64,000 nt of DNA. Source: Paraburkholderia sp. CNPSo 3272 (lineage in GTDB: Bacteria > Pseudomonadota > Gammaproteobacteria > Burkholderiales > Burkholderiaceae). Position numbers and translations under genes: made by a program. The DNA is taken from positions 1 to 64,000 of the forward strand of contig NZ_JAMBPQ010000004.1 in NCBI RefSeq assembly GCF_024206495.1, written 5' to 3'. Under the pieces are notes generated by a model. It was not told the DNA's origin, made no database searches, and saw only the letters and a program-made list of their open reading frames with translations. Of this stretch, positions 1 through 8,899 are shown one piece after another (the stretch's first letter is position 1; every line of letters begins with the position of its first letter).

Positions 1-165
1 CAGCCAAACCACCTGCTCCGCGGGCAAGCGGCGTTGTCGGATACTCGCCCGTCCCGTGTAGGCCACCGCCTGCTCGATCCACTCGTAGGGCAAGTGCTCG
101 CCCAGGCGAGCCCAGTCGGGCGTTTCCTGTTCTTCAGCGAGAAAATGGAGGGCGTCATCAAGCAT
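1..165 (-). CDS. IS4-family transposase, N-terminal 55 residues (partial at window edge)
   Basis: Only the first 55 codons are in the window; the gene runs off the left edge in an open frame. The protein starts MLDDALHFLAEEQ and includes the stretch LPYEWIEQAVAYTG followed by a basic RQRRLPAEQVVWL segment. This is the typical N-terminal region of IS4-type transposases, which normally precedes the DDE catalytic core. The start ATG (minus strand, 165-163) is the first in frame and lies about 80 bp from the terminal inverted repeat, the usual arrangement. The DDE residues are not visible, so whether the element is active cannot be judged. Confidence 0.8.
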   Translation of the reverse strand, partial: MLDDALHFLAEEQETPDWARLGEHLPYEWIEQAVAYTGRASIRQRRLPAEQVVWL

Positions 166-247
166 GGGGACGCAGGTTAACAGCCTCCCTCACCGTTTAC
201 AACACCCAAAACGAAAACGCCGTTCAGGTCTTAACTGAACGGCATTA
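1..247 (-). mobile_element. IS4-family insertion sequence, 5' (transposase-start) end only
   Basis: One end of an insertion sequence that continues off the left edge of the window. The outer end reads, from the outside inward, TAATGCCGTTCAGTTAAG (plus-strand 247 back to 230). This closely resembles the TAATGCCGATCAGTTAAG terminus I remember for IS4 itself. Just inside it is a perfect 9-bp inverted repeat, GCCGTTCAG at 219-227 and CTGAACGGC at 235-243, so the terminal sequence is itself palindromic. About 65 bp of non-coding DNA separate it from the transposase start. The element sits 80 bp beyond the stop codon of yggX, apparently without breaking a gene. The other end, and hence any target-site duplication, is outside the window. 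Confidence 0.8.
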
Positions 248-327
248 GCGCCGGGGGCGCGGTTTTGCAATGCAATCTGCTGCGTGTATGCGGCTCAGGG
301 ACAGATGCCGACGCGCAGCGGAAAGCC

Positions 328-603
328 TTAACCTTCGGTCGGCGGCACGTAGCCGGAAGCCTGGTCGGCGCCTTCGCCGAAGAAGAACTTCTCGGTCTGC
401 TTCATCAGATACTGGCGCGCGCGAGGATCGGCCATGTTCAGGCGGTTTTCGTTGATGAGCATGGTCTGCTGCTTGAGCCACTGCTGCCATGCCTCTTTCG
501 AGACGTTTTCGTAGATGCGCTTGCCGAGCTCGCCCGGCAGCGGCGGAAAGTCGAGGCCTTCGGCTTCCTTGCCGAGCTTCGCGCATTGGATCATACGGGC
601 CAT
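328..603 (-). CDS. yggX: Fe(2+)-trafficking protein YggX (oxidative damage protection)
   Basis: A 91-residue cytoplasmic protein, the usual length of the family. It begins [21 protein letters not shown], with the conserved N-terminal Cys-Lys-Leu and the [20 protein letters not shown] block, and continues with [17 protein letters not shown]. In enterobacteria YggX is linked to protection of iron-sulfur clusters from oxidants and to labile iron handling. The gene lies 42 bp downstream of argA on the same strand and could be cotranscribed with it. Nothing is unusual except the insertion sequence end 80 bp beyond its stop codon. Confidence 0.95.
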   Translation of the reverse strand: MARMIQCAKLGKEAEGLDFPPLPGELGKRIYENVSKEAWQQWLKQQTMLINENRLNMADPRARQYLMKQTEKFFFGEGADQASGYVPPTEG

Positions 604-645
604 GCTGTGCTTCTCCTGTAGTCGTATGTGGGGGTGGCGGCGCGC

Positions 646-2037
646 TCAGAGCTGTTTCATCAGCACGAGCGATTTGCGCTGCCAGTTATAGAGGCGGCGG
701 CGGTCTTCGGGCAGGTCGTCCACCGTTGCCTTGACGAAGCCGCGCTTCAGGAACCAGTGTTCGGTGCGCGTGGTGAGCACGAAAATGCGCGTGAGGCCGC
801 GCGCCCGTGCGCGCTGCTCGATACGGCGCAAGAGGCGTTCGCCGTCGCCGGAGCCCTGTGCTTCGGGTGACACCGTGAGGCATGCCATTTCGCCGATGCG
901 CTCCTGCGAATACGCGTAAAGCGCCGCGCAGCCGAACAGCACGCCATCGTGCTCGATCACCGAGAAGTGGTCGATGTCACGCTCGATCTGGTGACGCCCG
1001 CGCCGCACGAGCGTGCCGTCGGTTTCGAGCGGCTCGATCAGCGTGAGAATGCCGCCGACGTCGTCGGGCGTGGCTTCGCGCAGGCTCTCAAGATTCTCGT
1101 ACGAGATCATGGTGCCGACGCCGTCATGCAGGAACAGTTCGAGCAGCACGCTGCCGTCGAGCGCGTAGGGAATGATGTGAGCGCGGCCCACGCCGCCGCG
1201 GCAGGCGCGAATGGAGTGCTTCAGGTAGAAGCCCTCGTCGCCGAGCATGGTGCCGCCTTCCTGCAGTTTGTAGGCGTCGTCGAGCGACATTTCGCGGATC
1301 AGCTCGCCTTCCTCGTCGATCAGGCCCTGCGTTTCCGTGAGGAAAATGATCTTGTCGGCGCGCAGCGCGATGGCCGCCGCCGAGGCGACGTCTTCCATCG
1401 ACAGATTGAACGCCTCGCCCGTGGGCGAAAAACCGAGCGGCGATAGCAGCACGAGCTTGCGGCTCGCGAGCGAGTGGCGGATCGAATCGGCGTCGATCTT
1501 GCGCACGACGCCCGTATGCTGGAAGTCCACGCCGTCGAGAATGCCGACCGGCCGCGCCGTCACGAAGTTGCCCGACACCACGCTGATGTGCGCGTGCGCC
1601 ATCGGCGTGTTCGGCAGACCCTGGCTGATCGCGGCCTCGATGTCGAGACGCACTTCACCGGCCGCTTCCTTCGCCGACTCGAGCGCGCGGGCATTCGTGA
1701 TGCGCATGCCGTGCGAGAACTCGGACTCGACGCCGTGCAGGCTCATCTGCTCCTCGACCTGCGGGCGCGAGCCGTGCACGAGCACGATCTGGATGCCCAT
1801 GGCCTGCAGTAGCGCGATGTCGGCGACGAGCGCGTTGAGCAGGTTCTGGTGCACGACCTCGCCGCCGAAACCGACGACGAAAGTCTTGCCCTGGAACGCG
1901 TGGATGTAGGGCGCGACCGATCGCATCCAGTCGACGAACTGCGCGTGCTGCGCCATGAGCTGCGAGTCGGAATCCGCAGCGGCGGCGGAGGCCGGCGCGC
2001 TGGCGGTGGCGGGGACGAGGTCGGTTTGGGAATTCAT
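646..2037 (-). CDS. argA: Amino-acid N-acetyltransferase (N-acetylglutamate synthase)
   Basis: Catalyses acetyl-CoA + L-glutamate to N-acetylglutamate, the first step of arginine synthesis. 463 residues (E. coli ArgA is 443). The N-terminal two thirds is an amino-acid-kinase-fold domain: GKTFVVGFGGEVVHQ near residue 50, then LVHGSRPQVEEQM. The C-terminal third is a GNAT acetyltransferase domain with CLTVSPEAQGSGDGERLLRRI, the acetyl-CoA-binding loop. The ATG giving MNSQTDLVPATAS was chosen; the open frame continues upstream but only through sequence antisense to hrpA. The first 25-30 residues are Ala/Ser-rich and probably disordered. It is divergent from hrpA with only 23 bp between start codons. 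Confidence 0.93.
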   Translation of the reverse strand: MNSQTDLVPATASAPASAAAADSDSQLMAQHAQFVDWMRSVAPYIHAFQGKTFVVGFGGEVVHQNLLNALVADIALLQAMGIQIVLVHGSRPQVEEQMSLHGVESEFSHGMRITNARALESAKEAAGEVRLDIEAAISQGLPNTPMAHAHISVVSGNFVTARPVGILDGVDFQHTGVVRKIDADSIRHSLASRKLVLLSPLGFSPTGEAFNLSMEDVASAAAIALRADKIIFLTETQGLIDEEGELIREMSLDDAYKLQEGGTMLGDEGFYLKHSIRACRGGVGRAHIIPYALDGSVLLELFLHDGVGTMISYENLESLREATPDDVGGILTLIEPLETDGTLVRRGRHQIERDIDHFSVIEHDGVLFGCAALYAYSQERIGEMACLTVSPEAQGSGDGERLLRRIEQRARARGLTRIFVLTTRTEHWFLKRGFVKATVDDLPEDRRRLYNWQRKSLVLMKQL

Positions 2038-2044
2038 GCCCGGG

Positions 2045-2052
2045 ATTATAAT
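2045..2052. promoter_or_regulatory. Self-complementary -10 element between argA and hrpA
   Basis: The 23 bp between the argA and hrpA start codons contain ATTATAAT, which is its own reverse complement and so offers TATAAT to both strands. In the hrpA direction the hexamer is 2047-2052, which would put transcription start at about 2058-2060, one to three bases before the hrpA ATG. No good -35 hexamer is obvious on either side; anything there overlaps coding sequence. Promoter function is inference. Confidence 0.5.
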
Positions 2053-2060
2053 GCGCCCCC

Positions 2061-5000
2061 ATGTCGAATGTACCCAAAAGACCTGCCTCGGCGCAGGGCA
2101 GCAACACCCCGGCCGGGAAGGAAACGGCACAGGACGGCGCGAAAGCGAAAGGCGCGTCGCAGAAGTATGGCGACGGGCAAAAGCTCGCGTCGACGGACAA
2201 GCTTGCCGCGCTGATGGGCGGCGGCGCGCTGGGCGGCGCGCGCGTGCAGGACAAGCGTGCGGAGCAGACGCAACCACAGACGCCACAGCAGACGCCGCCG
2301 CGCGCGGATCGGCGTCCGCATCAACGCGCGGATCAGGGCCCTGAGCAGGGAAGCGAAACCAAGCCTGCGCCGCAGCCTCCGTCACAGTCTCCAGCGCGAG
2401 GTGCACCGCGTAACGAGCGCGGCGACGCGCAGCCGGCCAAGCCGCGCGAGGAGCGCGACGATCGACGCCCGGCGCAGCGAAACGCGCCGCGAGACGGCTC
2501 CAACGAATCGCGCGAGGCGCGCGCCGAGGCTCGGCGCAATCAACCGCCGCGCGTACAGCAGCTGCCGAAGCAAGCGAAAGCGCAGAGCCAGCCGAATCCC
2601 CAGCGACCCGCAAAGCCGAAATCAGAACACGCGCCGCGCCCCGGCAATGAAGGCGAACGTGAACGTGATCGCGCGCCGCGCGCCGAACGCCAGGAACGTC
2701 CGCCGCGTGCACCACGCACGAACGTCGAGCCGAACAAGGTGCCGCCGGTCACGTTCCCCGAAGCGTTGCCCGTCTCCGGCCGACGTGAGGAAATCGCGCG
2801 TGCGATCGCACAGAATCAGGTCGTGATCGTGAGCGGCGAAACGGGCTCGGGCAAGACCACGCAGTTGCCGAAGATCGCGCTCGCACTGGGCCGCGGCCTC
2901 GGCGCGGGCGGTACGGGTTTGATCGGCCATACGCAGCCGCGCCGGATCGCGGCTTCGGCCACGGCGCGGCGCATCGCCGACGAACTCAATACGCCGTTCG
3001 GCGAAGTGGTCGGCTACAAGGTGCGCTTCACCGACAATCTCTCGCCGGGCGCTTCGGTCAAGCTCATGACCGACGGCATTCTGCTCGCGGAAACGCAAAC
3101 CGATCCGCTGCTCAATGCCTACGACACGATCATCATCGACGAGGCGCACGAGCGCAGTCTGAACATCGACTTCCTGCTCGGCTATCTGAAGGAAATTCTG
3201 CCGCGCCGGCCCGACCTCAAGCTGATCGTGACTTCGGCGACCATCGACGCAGATCGCTTCGCGCGCCACTTCGGCAGCGAGGAAAAGCCCGCGCCGGTGA
3301 TCGAGGTGAGCGGCCGGCTGTATCCCGTCGAGGTGCGCTACCGCCCGGTGCAGGAAGACAGCCCGGCGGTGAAGAACGCGCAGGGCACGACAGGCCGCGA
3401 AAAGAGCGGCAAGTCGCAACGCGACACCGATCGCGACCTGATGGAAGCGATCGTCGATGCCGTCGACGAACTCTGCCGTGAAGGCTCGGGCGACGTGCTC
3501 GTGTTCCTGCCCGGCGAGCGCGAGATTCGCGACGCCGCGGAAGCGCTACGCAAGCATCATCCGCCGCACACGGAAATCCTGCCGCTGTTCGCGCGGCTTT
3601 CCGCGCAGGAGCAGGAGCGCGTATTCAAGCCGTCGAACGCGCGCCGCATCGTGCTCGCGACCAATGTGGCGGAAACGTCGCTCACGGTGCCGGGCATCCG
3701 CTACGTGGTCGATACGGGCCTCGCGCGCGTGAAGCGCTATTCGTATCGCAACAAGGTCGAGCAGTTGCAGATCGAGTCGATTGCGCAGGCGGCGGCGAAC
3801 CAGCGCGCGGGCCGTTGCGGGCGGGTCGCGGACGGCATCTGCATCCGGCTGTACGAGGAAGCGGATTTCATCGCGCGGCCGCGCTTCTCCGATCCGGAGA
3901 TCCTGCGTTCGTCGCTCGCCGCCGTGATTCTGCGCATGAAGTCGCTGCATCTCACGGCGATCGAGACGTTTCCGTTTATCGAGCCGCCGCCGGGCCGCGC
4001 GATTGCCGACGGCTATCAACTGCTCAACGAACTCGGCGCCGTGGACGAGGACAACGCGCTCACGCCGCTAGGCCGCGAACTCGCGCGGCTGCCGCTCGAT
4101 CCGCGCGTGGGCCGCATGATTCTCGGCGCACGCGACGAGCAGGCGCTGCGCGAAGTGCTCATCATCGCGAGCGCGCTTTCGGTGCAGGATCCGCGCGACC
4201 GGCCGATCGAGGCGCAGGAGCAGGCGGACCAGGCGCATCGCCGTTTTGCCGACGAGCGCTCCGAGTTTCTCCAGTGGCTCAAGATCTGGGCCTGGTTCGA
4301 AGAGGCCGTCGCGCACAAGAAGTCCAACCGGCAACTGCTCGATGCGTGCCGCGCGAATTTTCTTTCGCACTTGCGTCTGCGCGAATGGCGCGACGTGCAT
4401 TCGCAATTGCTGACGGTGGTGCGCGAGCATGGCTGGCGCATCAACGAAGCCGACGCGACCTACGAGCAGATCCATCACGCGCTGCTCACGGGCCTGCTCG
4501 GCAATATCGGCCTGAAGGCCGACGACGAGCCGCATTACCTCGGCGCGCGCGGCATCAAGTTCCACTTGTGGCCGGGCTCGGCGCTCGTGAAGAAGGCGGG
4601 CCGCTGGGTCGTGGCCGCCGAACTCGTCGAGACGAGCCGCCTCTACGCGCGCTGCATCGCGAAGATCGAGCCCGAGTGGCTGGAGAAGGTCGGCGCGCAT
4701 TTGCTGAAGACGTCGCTCTCGGAGCCGCATTGGGAAAAACGCGCGGCGCAGGTGAGCGCGTTCGAGCGTGGGGTGCTGTATGGCCTGCCGGTGTATCAAC
4801 GCAGGCGCGTGGCGTTCGGCAAGCAGGACCCGGCGCGCGCCCGCGAACTCTTCATTCGCGGCGCGCTCGTGGAGGGCGAGTTCGACACGAAGCTCGCCTT
4901 CTTCGCGCACAACCGCAAGCTGCTCGCCGATATCGAGCAACTGGAACACAAGTCGCGCCGCCAGGACGTGCTGGTCGACGATGAGCTGATTTACGGCTTC

Positions 5001-6662
5001 TATGATCAGGCGATTCCGGAAGCCATTTACTCGGGCGCGTCGTTCGAGCGCTGGTATCGCGACGAGGTGAGGAAGGGCGGCCAGCCCGAGGACAAGCTGC
5101 GTCTCCTGTACCTCTCTCGCGACGACCTGATGCGCCACGAAGCAGCGGGCGTGACGACCGAGCTGTTCCCGAAGCGCATGACGATGTCGGGCGTGGCGAT
5201 GGCGCTCACGTATCACTTCGAGCCGGGCTCGCCGCGCGACGGCGTGACGCTCGCGGTGCCGCTCTACGCGCTCAACCAGGTCGATGCGCGCCGCTGCGAA
5301 TGGCTCGTGCCGGGCATGCTCAAGGAGAAGGCGCAGCTGCTCCTGAAATCGCTGCCGCAGAAGTTGCGCCGCCACTGCGTGCCGCTGCCCGAATACGCGG
5401 CCGGTTTCGCGGAGCGCGTGGGCGGCGAGCGTTTCGGTGCGGGCGGCCTGCTCGAAGCGCTGATCGCCGACGTGCGCGAGCAAAAGCAGATCGCCCTGAA
5501 GTCCGCCGACTTCAAGCTGGAGACGCTGCCCGCGCACCTCTTCATGAACTTCAAGGTGATCGACGAGCACGGTCGCCAGCTCGCGATGGGCCGCAACCTC
5601 GCGCAACTGCGCGCCGAACTCGGCGCGCAGGCGCAGCAGCAATTCCAGAAGCTCGCAAGCGCGACGGCGCTCGCCGCGCTGGAAACGCACGCGCAGGGCG
5701 GTGAGGCACCGCAGAACGCTCAGATCGAGCGCGATGCGACCGGCAACGTGCCGCAGAAGAGCAACGTGCCGCACACACCCGCGTCGGGCGACGCCGCGCC
5801 TGCCACGGCGCTCTATGAAAACCTCACGACGTGGAATTTCGGCAAGCTGCCCGAGCTGCTGGAAATCCGCCGCGGCGGACAGACGCTGTTCGGCTATCCG
5901 GCGCTCGTCGATCGCGGCACGCACTGCGACGTCGAAGTGTTCGATTCGCCGGAGGAGGCCGCGCGCATCCATCGCCAGGGGTTGCGCCGCCTCTACGCGC
6001 TGCAGCTGCGCGAGCCGATCCGCTACCTGGAGAAGAACCTGCCGGGTCTGCGCGAGATGGCGATGCAGTTCATGGCGCGCGCCACGCAGGAGGAACTGCG
6101 CGACCAGCTGGTCGAACTCGCGCTCGATCGCGCCTGCCTGCAAGACCCGCTGCCCGACGACGACGCGAGCTTCCACGCGCGCAAGGACGAAGGCCGCGGA
6201 CGTCTCTCGCTGCTCGCGCAGGAAATCGCGCGTCTGGTGGGGCAGATTCTCGCGGAATACGCATCGTTGGCGAAGAAGCTGGTGCAGGCCAGGGCCTTCG
6301 GCGCACCGGCCGCGGACATGCAGGCGCAGGTCGACGCGCTCATCAGCAAGCGCTTCATTCTGGAGACCCCCTATGCGCAGCTCGTGCATTTCCCGCGCTA
6401 CCTGAAGGGCGTCGCGCTGCGCATCGACAAGCTGCGCGCCGACCCCGCACGAGACGCGCGCCAGGCCGCCGAATTCCAGCCGCTCGTGCAGCAGTATCAG
6501 CGCGCGCTCTCGCAGCGCGGCGGCGTGTTCGATCCGCGTCTTTCGGAGTTCCGCTGGCTGCTCGAAGAACTGCGCATCTCGCTCTTCGCGCAGGAATTGC
6601 GCACGCCGATGCCGGTCTCGGTCAAGCGCCTCCACAAGGTATGGGAGTCGATGCAGCGATAA
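2061..6662 (+). CDS. hrpA: ATP-dependent RNA helicase HrpA (DEAH box), with long N-terminal extension
   Basis: A large DEAH-box helicase that remodels RNA; in E. coli HrpA is implicated in mRNA processing and stalled-ribosome rescue. 1533 residues against about 1300 in E. coli. Residues 1-230 are a low-complexity tail rich in Arg, Gln, Pro, Ala and Glu, probably disordered. The helicase core follows: Walker A GETGSGKT at 259-266, DEAH at 360-363, motif III SATIDADRFARHFG, motif VI QRAGRCGRVADG. The HA2, OB and the long HrpA-specific C-terminal regions come next. A second low-complexity insert (GGEAPQNAQIERD region) lies before LYENLTTWNFGKLPELLEI. The start gives a nearly leaderless message if the adjacent TATAAT is the promoter; no Shine-Dalgarno sequence precedes the ATG. 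Confidence 0.95.
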   Translation: MSNVPKRPASAQGSNTPAGKETAQDGAKAKGASQKYGDGQKLASTDKLAALMGGGALGGARVQDKRAEQTQPQTPQQTPPRADRRPHQRADQGPEQGSETKPAPQPPSQSPARGAPRNERGDAQPAKPREERDDRRPAQRNAPRDGSNESREARAEARRNQPPRVQQLPKQAKAQSQPNPQRPAKPKSEHAPRPGNEGERERDRAPRAERQERPPRAPRTNVEPNKVPPVTFPEALPVSGRREEIARAIAQNQVVIVSGETGSGKTTQLPKIALALGRGLGAGGTGLIGHTQPRRIAASATARRIADELNTPFGEVVGYKVRFTDNLSPGASVKLMTDGILLAETQTDPLLNAYDTIIIDEAHERSLNIDFLLGYLKEILPRRPDLKLIVTSATIDADRFARHFGSEEKPAPVIEVSGRLYPVEVRYRPVQEDSPAVKNAQGTTGREKSGKSQRDTDRDLMEAIVDAVDELCREGSGDVLVFLPGEREIRDAAEALRKHHPPHTEILPLFARLSAQEQERVFKPSNARRIVLATNVAETSLTVPGIRYVVDTGLARVKRYSYRNKVEQLQIESIAQAAANQRAGRCGRVADGICIRLYEEADFIARPRFSDPEILRSSLAAVILRMKSLHLTAIETFPFIEPPPGRAIADGYQLLNELGAVDEDNALTPLGRELARLPLDPRVGRMILGARDEQALREVLIIASALSVQDPRDRPIEAQEQADQAHRRFADERSEFLQWLKIWAWFEEAVAHKKSNRQLLDACRANFLSHLRLREWRDVHSQLLTVVREHGWRINEADATYEQIHHALLTGLLGNIGLKADDEPHYLGARGIKFHLWPGSALVKKAGRWVVAAELVETSRLYARCIAKIEPEWLEKVGAHLLKTSLSEPHWEKRAAQVSAFERGVLYGLPVYQRRRVAFGKQDPARARELFIRGALVEGEFDTKLAFFAHNRKLLADIEQLEHKSRRQDVLVDDELIYGFYDQAIPEAIYSGASFERWYRDEVRKGGQPEDKLRLLYLSRDDLMRHEAAGVTTELFPKRMTMSGVAMALTYHFEPGSPRDGVTLAVPLYALNQVDARRCEWLVPGMLKEKAQLLLKSLPQKLRRHCVPLPEYAAGFAERVGGERFGAGGLLEALIADVREQKQIALKSADFKLETLPAHLFMNFKVIDEHGRQLAMGRNLAQLRAELGAQAQQQFQKLASATALAALETHAQGGEAPQNAQIERDATGNVPQKSNVPHTPASGDAAPATALYENLTTWNFGKLPELLEIRRGGQTLFGYPALVDRGTHCDVEVFDSPEEAARIHRQGLRRLYALQLREPIRYLEKNLPGLREMAMQFMARATQEELRDQLVELALDRACLQDPLPDDDASFHARKDEGRGRLSLLAQEIARLVGQILAEYASLAKKLVQARAFGAPAADMQAQVDALISKRFILETPYAQLVHFPRYLKGVALRIDKLRADPARDARQAAEFQPLVQQYQRALSQRGGVFDPRLSEFRWLLEELRISLFAQELRTPMPVSVKRLHKVWESMQR

Positions 6663-6701
6663 GGCGCATTGCGGGCCATAACAGTTCTTCAATATTGCTC
6701 G

Positions 6702-6727
6702 AAAAAAGGGGCGCTTAATTGCGCCCC
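6702..6727. terminator. GC-rich hairpin after hrpA
   Basis: GGGGCGC at 6708-6714 pairs with GCGCCCC at 6721-6727 across a TTAATT loop. Six A residues precede the stem, so the T-tract needed for intrinsic termination is on the minus strand; on the hrpA strand only a weak TCGCATATTTC follows. It may act as a weak or factor-assisted terminator for hrpA. Confidence 0.5.
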
Positions 6728-6809
6728 TCGCATATTTCAAGGGCTCTCCGTCAACCTTGGGTGCGGGTAGACGATCTACAATCACGAATCTGCCCGGGAA
6801 CAATTCTTC

Positions 6810-7835
6810 ATGCCGAACAACAACGCTTTTAGCCGCGTCGCCGCCAAGGCCGCAGCTTTCGCCCTCGCTTGCGCAGCGACAGTCGCCACCTTCGCCTCCA
6901 CGGCCGCCTACGCGAACAACATCATCGTCCTGAATTCGGGCGAAGCCACGTTGAGCCTCATCGACGACAAGACGCACGAAGTCGTCGGCACCGTGCCCAC
7001 GGGCAAGGAACCGCACCACCTCTTTCCCACGCCGGACAACGCCTCGCTGATCGTCGCGAACTCCGTGTCGAACAACCTCCTGTTCGTCGATCCGAAGACC
7101 GGCAAGGCGCAGCGCTGGGTCGAAAACGTCGAAGACCCGTACCAGCTCGGCTTCTCGCCCGACCGCAAGTGGTTCGTGACCACGGGCCTGCGCCTCGACC
7201 GCCTCGACATCTACAATTACGCGGGCGGCAGCAACATCACGCTCGCCAAACGCCTGCCGCTCTCGGCCATGCCGAGCCACCTGGCGTTCACGAACGACAG
7301 CCGCACCGTGTTCGTTTCGCTGCAGGTGTCGGGCGAAATCGCCGCGGTCGATCTGCCGACGCAGAAGGTGCTCTGGAAGATGAAGGTCGGTGCCGCGCCG
7401 GCAGGCCTGTGGTTCACGCCTGGCGACAAGTACCTGCTGGTCGGCATGACGGGCGCCGACTACGTTGCGGTGGTGGACTGGCGCAACCAGAAAATCGTCA
7501 AGACGATCCAGGTGGGCAAGGCCGCGCACAACTTCCGCTCGCTCGTGGACGGCCGCCACGTGCTGGTGTCGAGCCGCGTGGCGAACGTCATCAGCATCAT
7601 CGACGAGGACACACTCGAAAAGACCGGCGAAATCAGCGGCCTGATGCCCGGCCCCGACGACATGGAGCTGACCGCCGACAAGCGCTACCTGTGGGTGACG
7701 TTCCGTTTCGCGAAGCACATCGGCCTCATCGACATGCAAACCCGCAAGCTCATCAAGACGATCGCCGTGGGCCGCTCGCCGCATGGCATCTACTTCTACG
7801 ATCGCGCGCCCGTCACGGCGCCGAACGGGGCCTAA
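6810..7835 (+). CDS. Secreted YVTN-type beta-propeller repeat protein
   Basis: 341 residues. The N-terminus has a Sec signal peptide: basic NNNAFSRVAAKAA, a hydrophobic FALACAATVATFAS core and a likely cleavage after TAAYA. The rest is a chain of about seven 40-residue blades of the YncE/YVTN class, for example IIVLNSGEATLSLIDD, VVGTVPTGKEPHHL, LFVDPKTGKAQRWV, VAVVDWRNQKIVKTIQVGK and GLIDMQTRKLIKTIAVGRSPHG. Such proteins are periplasmic or surface scaffolds; some relatives resemble cytochrome d1-type propellers, but no haem-binding CxxCH is present. No specific function can be assigned. It stands alone between hrpA and the EI24 gene. Confidence 0.8.
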   Translation: MPNNNAFSRVAAKAAAFALACAATVATFASTAAYANNIIVLNSGEATLSLIDDKTHEVVGTVPTGKEPHHLFPTPDNASLIVANSVSNNLLFVDPKTGKAQRWVENVEDPYQLGFSPDRKWFVTTGLRLDRLDIYNYAGGSNITLAKRLPLSAMPSHLAFTNDSRTVFVSLQVSGEIAAVDLPTQKVLWKMKVGAAPAGLWFTPGDKYLLVGMTGADYVAVVDWRNQKIVKTIQVGKAAHNFRSLVDGRHVLVSSRVANVISIIDEDTLEKTGEISGLMPGPDDMELTADKRYLWVTFRFAKHIGLIDMQTRKLIKTIAVGRSPHGIYFYDRAPVTAPNGA

Positions 7836-8029
7836 AGGACACCGCAGGACAGCACGGGACACTGAAGGACCCCGGATCGTGGGAGGGCACGTGGGACGTG
7901 GCGGCGTCCTTGCCCGTCCTCGCACCGTCTTACCCGCCGTGCGCGCGGTGGTTTATGCTGTCGGCTTGGCCGTACCGATTTCGCCGACACCGTGTCCTCT
8001 ACCTGTCCTTTTCGCCGTATTCCGCTCGC

Positions 8030-8863
8030 ATGAATGACCTGTTGCGCTCGTTCGGACGCGCGCTCGCGAGCGTGTTCCATCCCGCCATGCTGCTGCTCAC
8101 CTTCGTGCCATTTCTCGTGGCGGCGGCGGCGTGGGGCGCCGTGCTCTATGTGTTCTGGCAGCCGCTGCTCGACCTCATGCGCGGCGCGCTCGCGAACTGG
8201 TCCTCCACGGCCTACCTCTATCATCTGTTCGACGCGCTCGGCTTCGGCTGGCTGCGTGCGACGCTCGCGCCGTTTCTCGTCATCGTCCTGACGATTCCGC
8301 TCATCGTGATCTCGGTGCTGCTGCTGATCGTCGCCATTTCGATGCCGCGCGTGATCCGCCATCTGTCGAAGCGCCAGTACGGGACGCTCGAGATCCGGCA
8401 TGGCGGCAGTTGGTACGGCAGCCTGTTCTATTCGCTCGTCACGACGCTCGTCTGCCTGATCGTGATGATCGTGACGCTGCCGCTGTGGCTCATTCCGCCG
8501 TTCTTCGCGCTGATTCCGCCGCTGTTGTGGGGCTGGCTCACGTATCGGGTGATGACGTACGATGCGCTCGCGCTGCACGCAACCGTCGAGGAGCGCCGCG
8601 CGCTCGTGCGCAGCCACCGGCTGCCGCTGCTCGTGATCGGCGTAGTGAGCGGACTGCTCGGCTCCCTGCCCACGGCGATCTGGGCCGTGTCCGCGTGGCT
8701 GCTGCTGTTCTTTCCGGTGCTGGCGGCGGTGACCATCTGGATCTATGCGTTCATTCTGGTGTTCACGGCGCTCTGGTTCGGGCACTACTGCCTGCGCGCG
8801 CTGCAGCGCATGCGCGCGCACGAAGTGCAGCAAGCGTCCGGTGACGTGACGATCGTGCACTAA
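8030..8863 (+). CDS. EI24/CysZ-like integral membrane protein
   Basis: 277 residues starting MNDLLRSFGRALASVFHPAML. Several strongly hydrophobic segments are visible: MLLLTFVPFLVAAAAWGAV, FLVIVLTIPLIVISVLLLIV, SLVTTLVCLIVMIVTLPLWL, then FFALIPPLLWGWLTYRVMTYDALA, LLVIGVVSGLLGSLPTAIW and LLLFFPVLAAVTIWIYAFILV. The pattern and the HPAMLL...F motif fit the EI24 domain family, which includes the E. coli sulfate permease-like CysZ, but substrate specificity cannot be read from sequence. The open frame extends upstream through non-coding-like DNA; this ATG begins the recognisable family sequence. Confidence 0.8.
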   Translation: MNDLLRSFGRALASVFHPAMLLLTFVPFLVAAAAWGAVLYVFWQPLLDLMRGALANWSSTAYLYHLFDALGFGWLRATLAPFLVIVLTIPLIVISVLLLIVAISMPRVIRHLSKRQYGTLEIRHGGSWYGSLFYSLVTTLVCLIVMIVTLPLWLIPPFFALIPPLLWGWLTYRVMTYDALALHATVEERRALVRSHRLPLLVIGVVSGLLGSLPTAIWAVSAWLLLFFPVLAAVTIWIYAFILVFTALWFGHYCLRALQRMRAHEVQQASGDVTIVH

Positions 8864-8899
8864 CCGCTTAATCATCGAGACAATTCAAAGAGGCGTCCC

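Noticed and set aside
4068..7925. A 1285-residue open frame on the minus strand opposite hrpA
   Set aside because: GC-rich shadow: Arg/Ala/His-rich composition, no motifs, no ribosome site, and fully opposite hrpA and the beta-propeller gene, both of which have clear family signatures.
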